Source: an uncultured Prevotellaceae bacterium
GTDB lineage: Bacteria; Bacteroidota; Bacteroidia; Bacteroidales; Bacteroidaceae
NCBI GenBank assembly: GCA_937877605.1
Contig: CALFJA010000039.1
Location: 1 to 17,937, forward strand
Length of the DNA stretch: 17,937 nucleotides
Reading direction: 5' to 3'
Part shown: in pieces, positions 6,931-14,289 of the stretch
How the letters are laid out: each line of letters starts with the position of its first letter
Numbering within the stretch: the first letter of the stretch is position 1
Program-made: the position numbers and the translations under genes
The notes under the pieces: model-generated
The model's input: only the letters and a program-made list of their open reading frames with translations
The model's database searches: none
What the model was told of the DNA's origin: nothing

Positions 6931-7995
6931 ATGATACTTGACATACAACCATTGAACCTGCCCAGCGACCAGCGACGCCCCATAGTCATTGCCGGTCCCT
7001 GTAGCGCCGAGACCGAAGAACAAGTACTCTCCACCGCCCGCCAACTTCACGAGAAAGGATGCCTCAACTTCCGGGCCGGTGCATGGAAACCGCGTACCAA
7101 ACCCGGGAATTTCGAGGGGCACGGCGAGGCGGCTCTGCCCTGGCTGCAGACCGTGAAGCAGGAAACGGGCATGAATATCGCCATTGAAGTGGCTACTACC
7201 GAGCATGTGGAACTGGCCCTGAAGTACGGTATCGACATCCTTTGGATAGGCGCCCGCACCACCGCTAACCCCTTTGCAATACAAAGCCTGGCCGATGCAC
7301 TCCGCGGAGTGGACATTCCCGTGCTGGTGAAAAACCCGGTAAACCCCGACATCGAACTCTGGATTGGAGCCTTGGAGCGTCTCAACCAAGCCGGCATCAA
7401 ACGGCTGGCGGCCATTCATCGGGGCTTCTCCAGCTACGACAAGAAAATCTATCGCAACCAGCCCATGTGGCAGATACCCATCGAACTGCACCGGCAACTG
7501 CCCAAACTGCCTATCATCTGCGACCCCAGCCATATCGGCGGGCGGCGCGAACTCATTGCTCCGCTGTGCCAACAGGCCATGGACATGGGCTTCGACGGGC
7601 TCATCGTGGAATGCCACAGCGACCCCGACAATGCCTGGAGCGATGCCAAGCAGCAGGTGACTCCAGAGGTACTTGACTATATACTCAGCCTGCTCGTAGT
7701 CCGCGATGAACACACCACCACCGAGGGACTGGCCCGGCTGCGGCGCCAGATTGACGATACCGATCAGCAACTGCTCACCCTCCTGTCGAAGAGAATGAGG
7801 ATTTCGCGTGAGATAGGGCAGTTTAAGAAGGAGCATAACATGACCGTTCTGCAGGCTGGAAGATACAACGAGGTGCTCGAGAAGCGTTCGGCACAGGGCG
7901 TGCTCTGTGGCTTGTCGGCAGAGTTTGTCAAGCGAATGTTCGAGGAAATCCACGAAGAGTCCGTCAGACAACAGTTAGAAACCATCAACCAATAA
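6931..7995 (+). CDS. Bifunctional DAHP synthase (type I beta) / chorismate mutase (AroQ)
   Basis: This 354-residue fusion catalyses the first step of the shikimate pathway (PEP + erythrose 4-phosphate to DAHP) and chorismate to prephenate. Residues 1-255 are the synthase barrel: metal ligands C24 (AGPCS), H201 (DPSHIGG), E227 (VECHSD) and probably D238, with substrate-binding GAWKPRT at residues 50-56. Residues about 262-354 are an AroQ mutase: LRRQIDDTDQQLLTLLSKR, then K299/K300, R311 and E314. This domain order is that of the Prevotella/Porphyromonas enzymes, where the mutase domain is known to mediate feedback by prephenate. I chose the ATG at 6931 because the upstream in-frame ATG (6892) lies inside the aminotransferase gene. 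It is 7 nt from tyrA. Confidence 0.95.
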   Translation: MILDIQPLNLPSDQRRPIVIAGPCSAETEEQVLSTARQLHEKGCLNFRAGAWKPRTKPGNFEGHGEAALPWLQTVKQETGMNIAIEVATTEHVELALKYGIDILWIGARTTANPFAIQSLADALRGVDIPVLVKNPVNPDIELWIGALERLNQAGIKRLAAIHRGFSSYDKKIYRNQPMWQIPIELHRQLPKLPIICDPSHIGGRRELIAPLCQQAMDMGFDGLIVECHSDPDNAWSDAKQQVTPEVLDYILSLLVVRDEHTTTEGLARLRRQIDDTDQQLLTLLSKRMRISREIGQFKKEHNMTVLQAGRYNEVLEKRSAQGVLCGLSAEFVKRMFEEIHEESVRQQLETINQ

Positions 7996-8002
7996 CCGCA
8001 AT

Positions 8003-8812
8003 ATGAGAGTATTAGTGCTTGGCGCAGGCAAGATGGGGAGCTTCTTCCTCGACCTGCTCAGCTTCAGCCACGAGACGGCAGTCTACGAAAAAGACCCGAA
8101 ACGCATGCGCTTCACCTACAATTGCCAGCGCTTCACCGCCTTGGAGGAAATCAGACAGTTCCAGCCCGAACTGGTTATCAATGCCGTAACCGTGAAATAT
8201 ACCATCCAGGCGTTCAACGAAGTGATGCCATACCTGCCCACGGGATGCATCATCAGCGACATAGCGTCGGTCAAGACCAATCTGGAGATGTTCTATGCAC
8301 AGTGCGGGCATCCCTTTGTTTCCACCCATCCGATGTTCGGCCCGACCTTTGCCAACTTGCAGCAGTTGGGCCACGAGAACGCCATCATCATCAAGGAGGG
8401 TGACGAGCAGGGCAAACTGTTCTTCCGGAAACTCTATGCCTCACTGGGACTGAGCATCTACGACTATACATTCGACGAGCACGACCAGACCGTGGCCTAC
8501 TCGCTGAGCATTCCGTTTGTGTCCACTTTCGTATTTTCTGCCGTTATGCGGCATCAGGATGCACCGGGAACAACCTTCAAGCGGCACCTGCAGATAGCCC
8601 GTGGAGTGCTCGGAGAGGACGACTATCTGTTGCAGGAGGTACTCTTCAACCCCTATACCAGCGACCAGGTGGCACGCATCAGGGAGGAACTCGGCACGCT
8701 CCTGGACATCATAGACCGTAAAGACGAGGCCGGCATGGCACGCTTTTTAACAAAAATTCGCACTAATGTGGAGCGGAACACGGTCACACCGAAGGACCGA
8801 CAGGCCACTTGA
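8003..8812 (+). CDS. tyrA: Prephenate dehydrogenase (TyrA type)
   Basis: This 269-residue protein oxidatively decarboxylates prephenate to 4-hydroxyphenylpyruvate with NAD(P)+. It begins with a Rossmann dinucleotide motif, VLGAGKMG (residues 5-12). It has the family signature DIASVK at 86-91 and THPMFGP at 108-114, and a helical C-terminal dimerisation domain with DQTVAYSLSIPF. No ACT regulatory domain is fused, so allosteric control by tyrosine may lie in the upstream fusion enzyme and transcriptional control in the leader (inference). The gene follows the fusion gene by 7 nt and ends the operon. No dehydratase (pheA) is present nearby, so the operon serves the tyrosine branch. A UUCG-loop hairpin overlaps the stop codon. 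Confidence 0.93.
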   Translation: MRVLVLGAGKMGSFFLDLLSFSHETAVYEKDPKRMRFTYNCQRFTALEEIRQFQPELVINAVTVKYTIQAFNEVMPYLPTGCIISDIASVKTNLEMFYAQCGHPFVSTHPMFGPTFANLQQLGHENAIIIKEGDEQGKLFFRKLYASLGLSIYDYTFDEHDQTVAYSLSIPFVSTFVFSAVMRHQDAPGTTFKRHLQIARGVLGEDDYLLQEVLFNPYTSDQVARIREELGTLLDIIDRKDEAGMARFLTKIRTNVERNTVTPKDRQAT

Positions 8813-8823
8813 CTTCGGTCAAG
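8808..8823 (+). other. UUCG-tetraloop hairpin over the tyrA stop codon
   Basis: CTTGAC-TTCG-GTCAAG is a perfect 6-bp stem with a UUCG tetraloop, and the TGA of tyrA lies inside its left arm. No T-run follows, so it is more likely an RNA 3'-end stabiliser or a weak terminator than a strong intrinsic terminator. Confidence 0.4.
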
Positions 8824-8879
8824 AAATGGCACTTAACCCCCAAAAGAATAAGGCGAAACGGCGAAAAATGGCCTGAAAA

Positions 8880-8911
8880 TTTGGTGGAAAAGAAAAAATA
8901 ACTTTATTTTG
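8880..8911 (+). promoter_or_regulatory. Promoter of the first OmpA gene
   Basis: TTTG (8880-8883), 20 nt, then TTATTTTG (8904-8911), 58 nt before the ATG. The same TTTGG-N19-TTA(T/A)TTTGC layout recurs before the other two ompA-like genes. Confidence 0.7.
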
Positions 8912-8969
8912 CATTTGAATTCAACAAATCAACATTTTTTAATTAATTAATTAAATTTATTTTTTTGAA

Positions 8970-10202
8970 ATGAAAAAGTTAGTTTTATTCATCGCTGCAA
9001 TAGCATTGTCAGCATCCGTTTCAGCACAGACTGTACTGGAAAGCAAGACCTTCGACAACATCTATATTGGTGTTAACGGCGGTGTTGCAACAAAGATTAC
9101 CGGTCAGAACGGTTGGCTTGGCGGTCTGAACCCCAACGCCGGCATTCGCATTGGCCGTTACTTTACTCCTGTATTCGGCGTGGCTGTTGAAAGCAACGCT
9201 TATTTTGCAAACAAGCCTTTCGGTACAAGCCACACTGCTTTCCGTGCCTTGAACACCAGCGTTCTGGCAACCGTTAACCTGAGCAACTGGTTCGGCGGCT
9301 ACAAAGGCGAGCCCCGTCCTTTCGAAGTTAGCCTGCTCGGCGGCCTCGGCTGGGGACATCTGTTTGGAACTCCGTACACCAACATTGTGGCCAGTGAGTT
9401 CGGCGATCCTTTCTATGAGGGAGAAGAGCCGACCATCGGTACCTATGTTGAAGACGAGCAGAACGATGCGGAAGTGTTCCACGCACAGAAGAACAACCTG
9501 ACTTCAAAGGTTGCTTTGGATTTCGCATTCAACTTCGGCAGCAAGAAGCAGTTCCAGGCTTACATTGAGCCGGCTGTTATCTGGGGCTTGAACGATGTTA
9601 CAGAGAATGTAGCCAAACAGCAGAGAGCTGAGAATTCTGAAGAATTCGCTATTGAGACTGGCCGTCAGGACCTGTGGGCTGGCGAAATCGGCCACAGTGG
9701 TGTTCAGTACAACATCAACAAGGCCTTCTTCCAGCTGAATGCCGGCTTGATCTACAAGCTCCGCAACTCCAATGGTACTCACAATTTCGTAATTGCCCAG
9801 CTCCGCGACCAGGCCGAGATCGATGCCCTGAACAACGAAATCAACGCACTGCGCAACCGCAAGCCTGAGGTAATCGAGAAGGTTGTAGAGAAAGTTATCG
9901 AGCAGCCCGTTAAGGAAATCTCCGTCAACGACCTCGTATTCGTAACCTTCGCCCAGGGCAAGTCCGAGCTGACCAAGGACGCCAAGGCCGCTCTGAACGA
10001 GGTTGCAGAGGGCAAGCATGTCCAGATTGTAGGAACCGCATCTCCCGAAGGACCTGCCGACCTGAACCAGCGCCTGTCAGAGGCCCGCGCCAATGTAACC
10101 GCAGACTACCTGCGTGGCCGCGGCGTCATCGTTGACGAGGCTACCGGTAAGGGCGTACAGGGCGTTACCTCCAACCGTCTGGCAGTTGTGTATGTTAAGT
10201 AA
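8970..10202 (+). CDS. OmpA-family outer-membrane protein, paralogue 1
   Basis: This is a 410-residue porin-like protein with a signal peptide (MKKLVLFIAAIALSASVSA), a beta-barrel of about residues 22-270 and a linker with DALNNEINALRNRKPEVIEK. A C-terminal OmpA-like peptidoglycan-binding domain occupies about residues 322-410 (LVFVTFAQGKSELT, TASPEGPADLNQRLSEARA). It anchors the outer membrane to peptidoglycan and may form a pore. Residues 276-410 are encoded by DNA identical to that of paralogue 2, while the barrel differs. The Asp that binds diaminopimelate in classical OmpA is replaced in TASPEG; the Arg of LSEARA is kept. It has its own promoter and terminator, and an AT-rich leader with TTAATTAATTAATTAA before the ATG and no Shine-Dalgarno sequence. 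Confidence 0.93.
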   Translation: MKKLVLFIAAIALSASVSAQTVLESKTFDNIYIGVNGGVATKITGQNGWLGGLNPNAGIRIGRYFTPVFGVAVESNAYFANKPFGTSHTAFRALNTSVLATVNLSNWFGGYKGEPRPFEVSLLGGLGWGHLFGTPYTNIVASEFGDPFYEGEEPTIGTYVEDEQNDAEVFHAQKNNLTSKVALDFAFNFGSKKQFQAYIEPAVIWGLNDVTENVAKQQRAENSEEFAIETGRQDLWAGEIGHSGVQYNINKAFFQLNAGLIYKLRNSNGTHNFVIAQLRDQAEIDALNNEINALRNRKPEVIEKVVEKVIEQPVKEISVNDLVFVTFAQGKSELTKDAKAALNEVAEGKHVQIVGTASPEGPADLNQRLSEARANVTADYLRGRGVIVDEATGKGVQGVTSNRLAVVYVK

Positions 10203-10263
10203 TTGACCCGCACACGCTGTCATAACCGACAAAACTACAGCTCCCCGGTGCCTGGCATCGGGG
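9795..10263 (+). repeat. Identical 3' tract shared with OmpA paralogue 2 (copy 1)
   Basis: From 9795 through 10263 this sequence matches 11417-11885 (offset 1622) with a single mismatch (G at 10216, A at 11838). It covers the linker, the OmpA domain, the stop codon and most of the terminator hairpin. Just upstream of 9795 the two genes differ at many positions, so the boundary is abrupt. Confidence 0.9.
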
Positions 10264-10272
10264 AGTTTTTTT
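10241..10272 (+). terminator. Terminator of OmpA paralogue 1
   Basis: CTCCCCG...CGGGGAG with further inner pairing (GTGCC/GGCAT) forms a strong stem, followed by seven T. Confidence 0.9.
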
Positions 10273-10300
10273 GTCGACGGAAAACAAGGGTTCGGCAGTC

Positions 10301-10392
10301 GTTTTTCAAGTGAGCCTCAAACACCTGCTGTTTAGGCCCCGTTTGCACTCCGTTTAGGCTCCAAACGCGACGCGTTTGGGGCTCTTTTGAAA
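10301..10392 (-). repeat. 92-nt hairpin intergenic repeat, copy B
   Basis: Read on the minus strand it begins TTTCAAAAGAG and ends TTGAAAAAC, the same ends and exactly the same length as copy A at 4563-4654. The interior differs but keeps GTTTGG/GGCTC modules and folds into hairpins, including the perfect CCAAACGCG-A-CGCGTTTGG at 10362-10380. It lies between two ompA-like genes, just after a terminator. Confidence 0.75.
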
Positions 10393-10538
10393 CCCGTCCG
10401 CAAGTCGCTGTATATCAATGTGTTGCAAAATCGCAGAAAGGTTGCTTGCTACCTCTGTAGGGAACAACCCGTTCGCGCCATTCTGTGCAATGAAAAATAG
10501 AATTGCACTGCTACTGTGTATAAAAATCTTAATTTTTA
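10393..10538. other. Intergenic stretch with two small inverted repeats
   Basis: There is no supportable gene. GGTTG-CTTG-CTAC-CTCT-GTAG-GGAA-CAACC (10440-10469) forms a symmetric stem with an internal loop. GTGCAAT (10485-10491) and ATTGCAC (10502-10508) form a 7-bp inverted repeat about 30 nt upstream of the -33 box of the next gene, where an operator could lie. Both are observations only. Confidence 0.35.
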
Positions 10539-10570
10539 TTTGGAAGATAAAAAAAATATTTATTATTTTG
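10539..10570 (+). promoter_or_regulatory. Promoter of the second OmpA gene
   Basis: TTTG (10539-10542), exactly 20 nt, then TTATTTTG (10563-10570), 57 nt before the ATG. It is the same layout as the other two ompA promoters. Confidence 0.7.
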
Positions 10571-10627
10571 CAACTGTCATATGTACAGACCGATTACACT
10601 TTCTTAAAAATAATTTATTATTAACCA

Positions 10628-11824
10628 ATGAAAAAACTAGTTTTATTCATCGCTGCAATTGCAATGGCAGCATCTGTATCGGCTCAGACCGTAACAGAAA
10701 GCAAGCTCTCTGACAATATCTATGTAGGTATTAACGGAGGAGTAGCAACAAAGATGACCGGTCAGAACGGTTGGCTTGGCGGTTTGGACGCAAACGCCGG
10801 TCTCCGTCTCGGCCGTTGGATAACTCCCGTATTCGGCGTGGCACTGGAAAGCAATGCCTACTTTGCCAACAAGCCCTACGGCACCAACAAGACCATGGTT
10901 CGCTATCTGAACACAATGGCTCTGGCAACCGTTAACCTAAGCAACTGGTTCGGCGGCTACAAGGGTGAGCCCCGTCCGTTCGAAGTTGTAGCCCTCGGCG
11001 GTCTCGGCTGGGGACATGTGTTCGGACAGCTCTATTTCACCGTTAACGAAGGACAGGGAGAAGTATCTTTCCCGACCGTAGTTGACCTCGAATCGTATGC
11101 AGCAGCCCGCTATGCCGACGAAGTACGCACAAACCGCAACCACCTCACCTCGAAGGTTGCCCTCGACTTCAACCTGAATTTCGGCAACAAGAAGCAGTAC
11201 CAGTTCTATCTGGAGCCCGCCGTTATCTGGGGTATGAACGACAGAAGCTACAACCTCAACAGCGAGGAGGAGAACCTGGACCTTGTTACCGACACACATG
11301 TTGCCGACCTCGGCCACAGCGGTGTTGAGTATAACATCAACAAGGCCTTCTTCCAGCTGAACGCCGGTTTGGTCTACAAGTTCAAGAACTCCAACGGAAC
11401 CCACAACTTCACCCTCGCCCAGCTCCGCGACCAGGCCGAGATCGATGCCCTGAACAACGAAATCAACGCACTGCGCAACCGCAAGCCTGAGGTAATCGAG
11501 AAGGTTGTAGAGAAAGTTATCGAGCAGCCCGTTAAGGAAATCTCCGTCAACGACCTCGTATTCGTAACCTTCGCCCAGGGCAAGTCCGAGCTGACCAAGG
11601 ACGCCAAGGCCGCTCTGAACGAGGTTGCAGAGGGCAAGCATGTCCAGATTGTAGGAACCGCATCTCCCGAAGGACCTGCCGACCTGAACCAGCGCCTGTC
11701 AGAGGCCCGCGCCAATGTAACCGCAGACTACCTGCGTGGCCGCGGCGTCATCGTTGACGAGGCTACCGGTAAGGGCGTACAGGGCGTTACCTCCAACCGT
11801 CTGGCAGTTGTGTATGTTAAGTAA
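10628..11824 (+). CDS. OmpA-family outer-membrane protein, paralogue 2
   Basis: This 398-residue protein has a signal peptide (MKKLVLFIAAIAMAASVSA) and a barrel of about residues 22-260 that shares blocks with paralogue 1 (ATKMTGQNGWLGGLDANAG, NLSNWFGGYKGEPRPFEV) but has different surface-loop segments, for example after GWGHVFGQ. From residue 264 to the end it is identical in protein and DNA to paralogue 1: helical linker, then the OmpA-like domain at 310-398. The expected role is peptidoglycan anchoring and structural/porin function in the outer membrane. Variation confined to the barrel suggests diversified surface exposure on a constant periplasmic anchor (inference). It has its own promoter and terminator, so each paralogue can be expressed independently. 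Confidence 0.93.
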   Translation: MKKLVLFIAAIAMAASVSAQTVTESKLSDNIYVGINGGVATKMTGQNGWLGGLDANAGLRLGRWITPVFGVALESNAYFANKPYGTNKTMVRYLNTMALATVNLSNWFGGYKGEPRPFEVVALGGLGWGHVFGQLYFTVNEGQGEVSFPTVVDLESYAAARYADEVRTNRNHLTSKVALDFNLNFGNKKQYQFYLEPAVIWGMNDRSYNLNSEEENLDLVTDTHVADLGHSGVEYNINKAFFQLNAGLVYKFKNSNGTHNFTLAQLRDQAEIDALNNEINALRNRKPEVIEKVVEKVIEQPVKEISVNDLVFVTFAQGKSELTKDAKAALNEVAEGKHVQIVGTASPEGPADLNQRLSEARANVTADYLRGRGVIVDEATGKGVQGVTSNRLAVVYVK

Positions 11825-11885
11825 TTGACCCGCACACACTGTCATAACCGACAAAACTACAGCTCCCCGGTGCCTGGCATCGGGG
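11417..11885 (+). repeat. Identical 3' tract shared with OmpA paralogue 1 (copy 2)
   Basis: This is the partner of 9795-10263, at offset 1622 with one mismatch. The identity stops abruptly within the terminator, where this copy reads CGGGGGGC in place of CGGGGAG. Confidence 0.9.
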
Positions 11886-11894
11886 GGCTTTTTT
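11861..11894 (+). terminator. Terminator of OmpA paralogue 2
   Basis: AGCTCCCCGG...GGGGGGCT can pair through the outer AGC/GCT with an inner GTGCC/GGCAT stem, followed by six T. It is a variant of the paralogue 1 terminator that keeps a stem despite altered bases. Confidence 0.88.
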
Positions 11895-11997
11895 CTTAAG
11901 TACCTCCGCAAATGCATCGGAATGACCCTCTGGAACAGCATAAAAATTAATATAAATCAACACAATCTTGCAAAATTTTAATATTTTTTTAAAAATA

Positions 11998-12029
11998 TTT
12001 GGCCAATAGATTTTTTTATTTTTAATTTG
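11998..12029 (+). promoter_or_regulatory. Promoter of the third OmpA gene
   Basis: TTTG (11998-12001), exactly 20 nt, then TTAATTTG (12022-12029), 53 nt before the ATG. It is the same pattern as the other two promoters although the spacer sequence is different. Confidence 0.7.
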
Positions 12030-12082
12030 CAAAAGATTTAGAAGCAATATCTACCAACTAATAATTAATTAATTCTTAGCAA

Positions 12083-13300
12083 ATGAAAAAGTTAGTATTA
12101 TTCTTCGCTGCCGTAGCAATGGCAGCTACTGTATCAGCCCAGACTGTTACAGAAAGCAAGACAGGCGACAACTTCTACATTGGTATCAACGGTGGTGTAG
12201 CCACCAAGATTACCGGTCAGAGCGGTTGGCTTGGCGGTCTGAACCCCAACGCCGGTCTTCGCATCGGTCGTTACTTCACTCCGGTCTTCGGTCTGGCAGT
12301 TGAGAGCAACGCTTATTTCACCAACAAACCATTCGGAACAAACAAGACAGCTGTTCGCGCCATCAACACCTCTTTGCTGGCAACTTTTAACTTGAGCAAC
12401 CTCCTCTTCAAGTATAAAGGCGAACCCCGCTTCTTCGAAGTAGTTGCACTCGGTGGCTTCGGCTGGGGACACATCTGTGGACAGCCCTACTACGAGCCAT
12501 TCGGAAGCGATGCATGGACCGTTGGTCAAGCCGGTGAGGAGTATGAATTGCAAGGTGCACCCGCTTGGGCATTCCGCAAGACTACCCGCGACAACATCAC
12601 AACCAAGTTCGGACTCGACTTCAACTTCAACTTCGGTAGCGAAAAGCAGTTCCAGTTCTACATTGAGCCGGCCATCATCTACGGCATGAACGACGAAGTT
12701 GTAAAGGTTGGTGGCGAAGTGATTGGTGAAAACGAAAATGGCGAGCTTATCCAACTCCACGAAGACCTCCATGCTGCCTATCTCGGACATGACAAGATTC
12801 GCTTCAACCTCAACCACGCATACCTGCAGTTGAACGGCGGTCTGGTTTACAAGTTCAAGAACTCTAACGGCACACACAACTTCACTTTGGCCGAACTGCG
12901 CGACCAGGCCGAGATCGATGCACTCAATGCTCAGATCAACGACCTCCGCAACAACCCGCCGAAACCCATCATTAAGGAAGTTGTACACGAGACAATCAAG
13001 CCGGTTAAGGAAGTTTCCGTAAGCGACAACCTCGTATTCGTAACCTTCGCACAGGGCAAGTCCAACCTCACCAACGATGCAAAGGCAGCTCTCGACAAGA
13101 TTGCTGAAGGCGCACATGTACAGGTTGTAGGTACCGCTTCTCCCGAAGGCTCTGCCGAACTGAACCAGCGTCTGTCCGAAGCTCGTGCAAAAGTAACAGC
13201 CGACTACCTCCAGGGTCGTGGCGTTATCGTTGACGAGTGCACAGGTAAGGGCGTTCAGGGAACCACATCTGGCCGTCTGGCAGTTGTAGTTGTTAAGTAA
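12083..13300 (+). CDS. OmpA-family outer-membrane protein, paralogue 3
   Basis: This 405-residue member of the same array has a signal peptide (MKKLVLFFAAVAMAATVSA) and a barrel of about residues 22-275 with the shared blocks GWLGGLNPNAGLRIGRYFTPVFG and NSNGTHNFTLAELRDQAEIDAL (residues about 48-70 and 263-284). The linker is shorter and Pro-rich (NNPPKPIIKEVVHETIKPVKE). The C-terminal OmpA-like domain is residues 317-405 with TASPEGSAELNQRLSEARA. Unlike paralogues 1 and 2 its 3' half is diverged throughout, so it has escaped the recent homogenisation. Its function is expected to be the same: outer-membrane barrel with peptidoglycan anchor. It has its own promoter and a strong terminator. The leader contains TAATTAATTAATT just before the start. 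Confidence 0.93.
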   Translation: MKKLVLFFAAVAMAATVSAQTVTESKTGDNFYIGINGGVATKITGQSGWLGGLNPNAGLRIGRYFTPVFGLAVESNAYFTNKPFGTNKTAVRAINTSLLATFNLSNLLFKYKGEPRFFEVVALGGFGWGHICGQPYYEPFGSDAWTVGQAGEEYELQGAPAWAFRKTTRDNITTKFGLDFNFNFGSEKQFQFYIEPAIIYGMNDEVVKVGGEVIGENENGELIQLHEDLHAAYLGHDKIRFNLNHAYLQLNGGLVYKFKNSNGTHNFTLAELRDQAEIDALNAQINDLRNNPPKPIIKEVVHETIKPVKEVSVSDNLVFVTFAQGKSNLTNDAKAALDKIAEGAHVQVVGTASPEGSAELNQRLSEARAKVTADYLQGRGVIVDECTGKGVQGTTSGRLAVVVVK

Positions 13301-13321
13301 TCAACCCTCCCAACACATACA

Positions 13322-13357
13322 ATCCCCAATGCCATTGTCGGCATTGGGGATTTTTTT
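13322..13357 (+). terminator. Terminator of OmpA paralogue 3
   Basis: ATCCCCAATGCC / GGCATTGGGGAT is a perfect 12-bp stem with a 6-nt loop (13334-13339), followed by seven T. Confidence 0.93.
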
Positions 13358-13443
13358 GATTGCGAGGGATATTTGTATAATGTATAAATAATATATAAAT
13401 AAGGTATAAGCGAAATTGTTTCCGGTTCCGCACAATGTAAAAA

Positions 13444-14223
13444 ATGACAATGAGCCAACCTGCTTTAGACAAGATTGGACACTACAAGTTCCTGTCCGAG
13501 CCGTTCCATTGCGACTTTTCGCGCCGCTTATTCATGGGACACCTGGGCAACCACCTGCTCAATGCCGCCGACTTCCACTCCAACGACCGCGGATTCGGCA
13601 TGCGCCGCCTGAATGCACAGCGCAAGACATGGGTGCTGTCGAGGCTCGCCATAGAGATGGATGAGATGCCTCCGATGTACCGGCATTTCTTTATCGACAC
13701 CTGGGTGGAAAGTGCCATGAGGTTCTTTACCAACCGCAACTTCCATCTCTACGATGCTACAACGGGGCAGACATACGGCTACGGTCGCAGCATCTGGGCC
13801 ATGATTGACATTGACAGCCGCCAACCCGTCGGCCTGCTCGACATCAACGACGGTGCAATACTCAACTATGTGGCTGCCGAAAAGGAAAATCCCATGGCAC
13901 CACTGTCACGCGTCAAGATGACAGACAGTGCCGTCTGGGTACGCACCATCGACTCTAATTACAATGATGTGGACATCAACGGACACATTAACAGTCTGAA
14001 ATACATTGAGCATGTGATGGACCTTTGGCCGCTGGAATGGTACGAAAGGCATCCCTTGCGGCGCATAGATGTGGCCTATGTTGCCGAGACCCATTTCGGT
14101 GACCGGCTGAAGTTCTACCGCGAACAAGTGGATTCCCTTACCTTCAATGTACGCATCTGCAGGATGGAACCGCACCAGGAGGAAGAACATGAGGTGGTAC
14201 GCACACAGCTGATTTTCAGGTGA
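13444..14223 (+). CDS. Acyl-ACP thioesterase (FatA/FatB type)
   Basis: This 259-residue double-hotdog thioesterase releases fatty acids from acyl carrier protein. The N-terminal hotdog spans about residues 10-135 (KTWVLSRLAIEM, DTWVES, YDATTGQTYGYGRSIWAMID). The C-terminal hotdog carries NYNDVDINGHINSLKYIEH, where D177, N179 and H181 match the D-x-N-x-H active-site motif of plant FatB enzymes. E215 in VAETHFGD is the likely catalytic acid. Size and layout are normal for bacterial members. An alternative ATG two codons later (13450) is equally plausible. The upstream spacer is AT-rich (GTATAAT, GTATAAAT runs) with no confident promoter. pncA follows after 66 nt. The acyl-chain preference cannot be read from the sequence. 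Confidence 0.88.
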   Translation: MTMSQPALDKIGHYKFLSEPFHCDFSRRLFMGHLGNHLLNAADFHSNDRGFGMRRLNAQRKTWVLSRLAIEMDEMPPMYRHFFIDTWVESAMRFFTNRNFHLYDATTGQTYGYGRSIWAMIDIDSRQPVGLLDINDGAILNYVAAEKENPMAPLSRVKMTDSAVWVRTIDSNYNDVDINGHINSLKYIEHVMDLWPLEWYERHPLRRIDVAYVAETHFGDRLKFYREQVDSLTFNVRICRMEPHQEEEHEVVRTQLIFR

Positions 14224-14246
14224 TGCACAGCCTTTAGACCACTGTT

Positions 14247-14274
14247 AACCAATAGACAATAACCAATAATCAAA
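14247..14274 (+). repeat. 7-nt period spacer repeat before pncA
   Basis: AACCAAT, AGACAAT, AACCAAT and AATCAAA run in tandem and are followed by CAACAACAAC and the pncA start at 14290. It is a C/A/T low-complexity leader without G-C pairing potential. Confidence 0.55.
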
Positions 14275-14289
14275 CAACAACAACTGACT

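Noticed and set aside
5598..7034. 478-codon open frame on the minus strand
   Set aside because: It lies antisense to the well-supported aminotransferase gene, has low-complexity His/Val/Gly-rich content typical of a shadow frame and shows no domain.
6832..7971. 379-codon open frame on the minus strand
   Set aside because: It is antisense to the DAHP synthase-chorismate mutase gene, whose catalytic residues are all visible. This frame has no recognisable motif.
10440..10508. Two small inverted repeats as a riboswitch or small RNA
   Set aside because: They lie upstream of the mapped-by-eye promoter, not in a leader, and are too short to support an RNA gene. They are kept only as a possible operator.
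10418..10624. 68-codon open frame ending just before OmpA paralogue 2
   Set aside because: It covers the promoter and leader of that gene. Its hydrophobic C-terminus arises from AT-rich promoter DNA.
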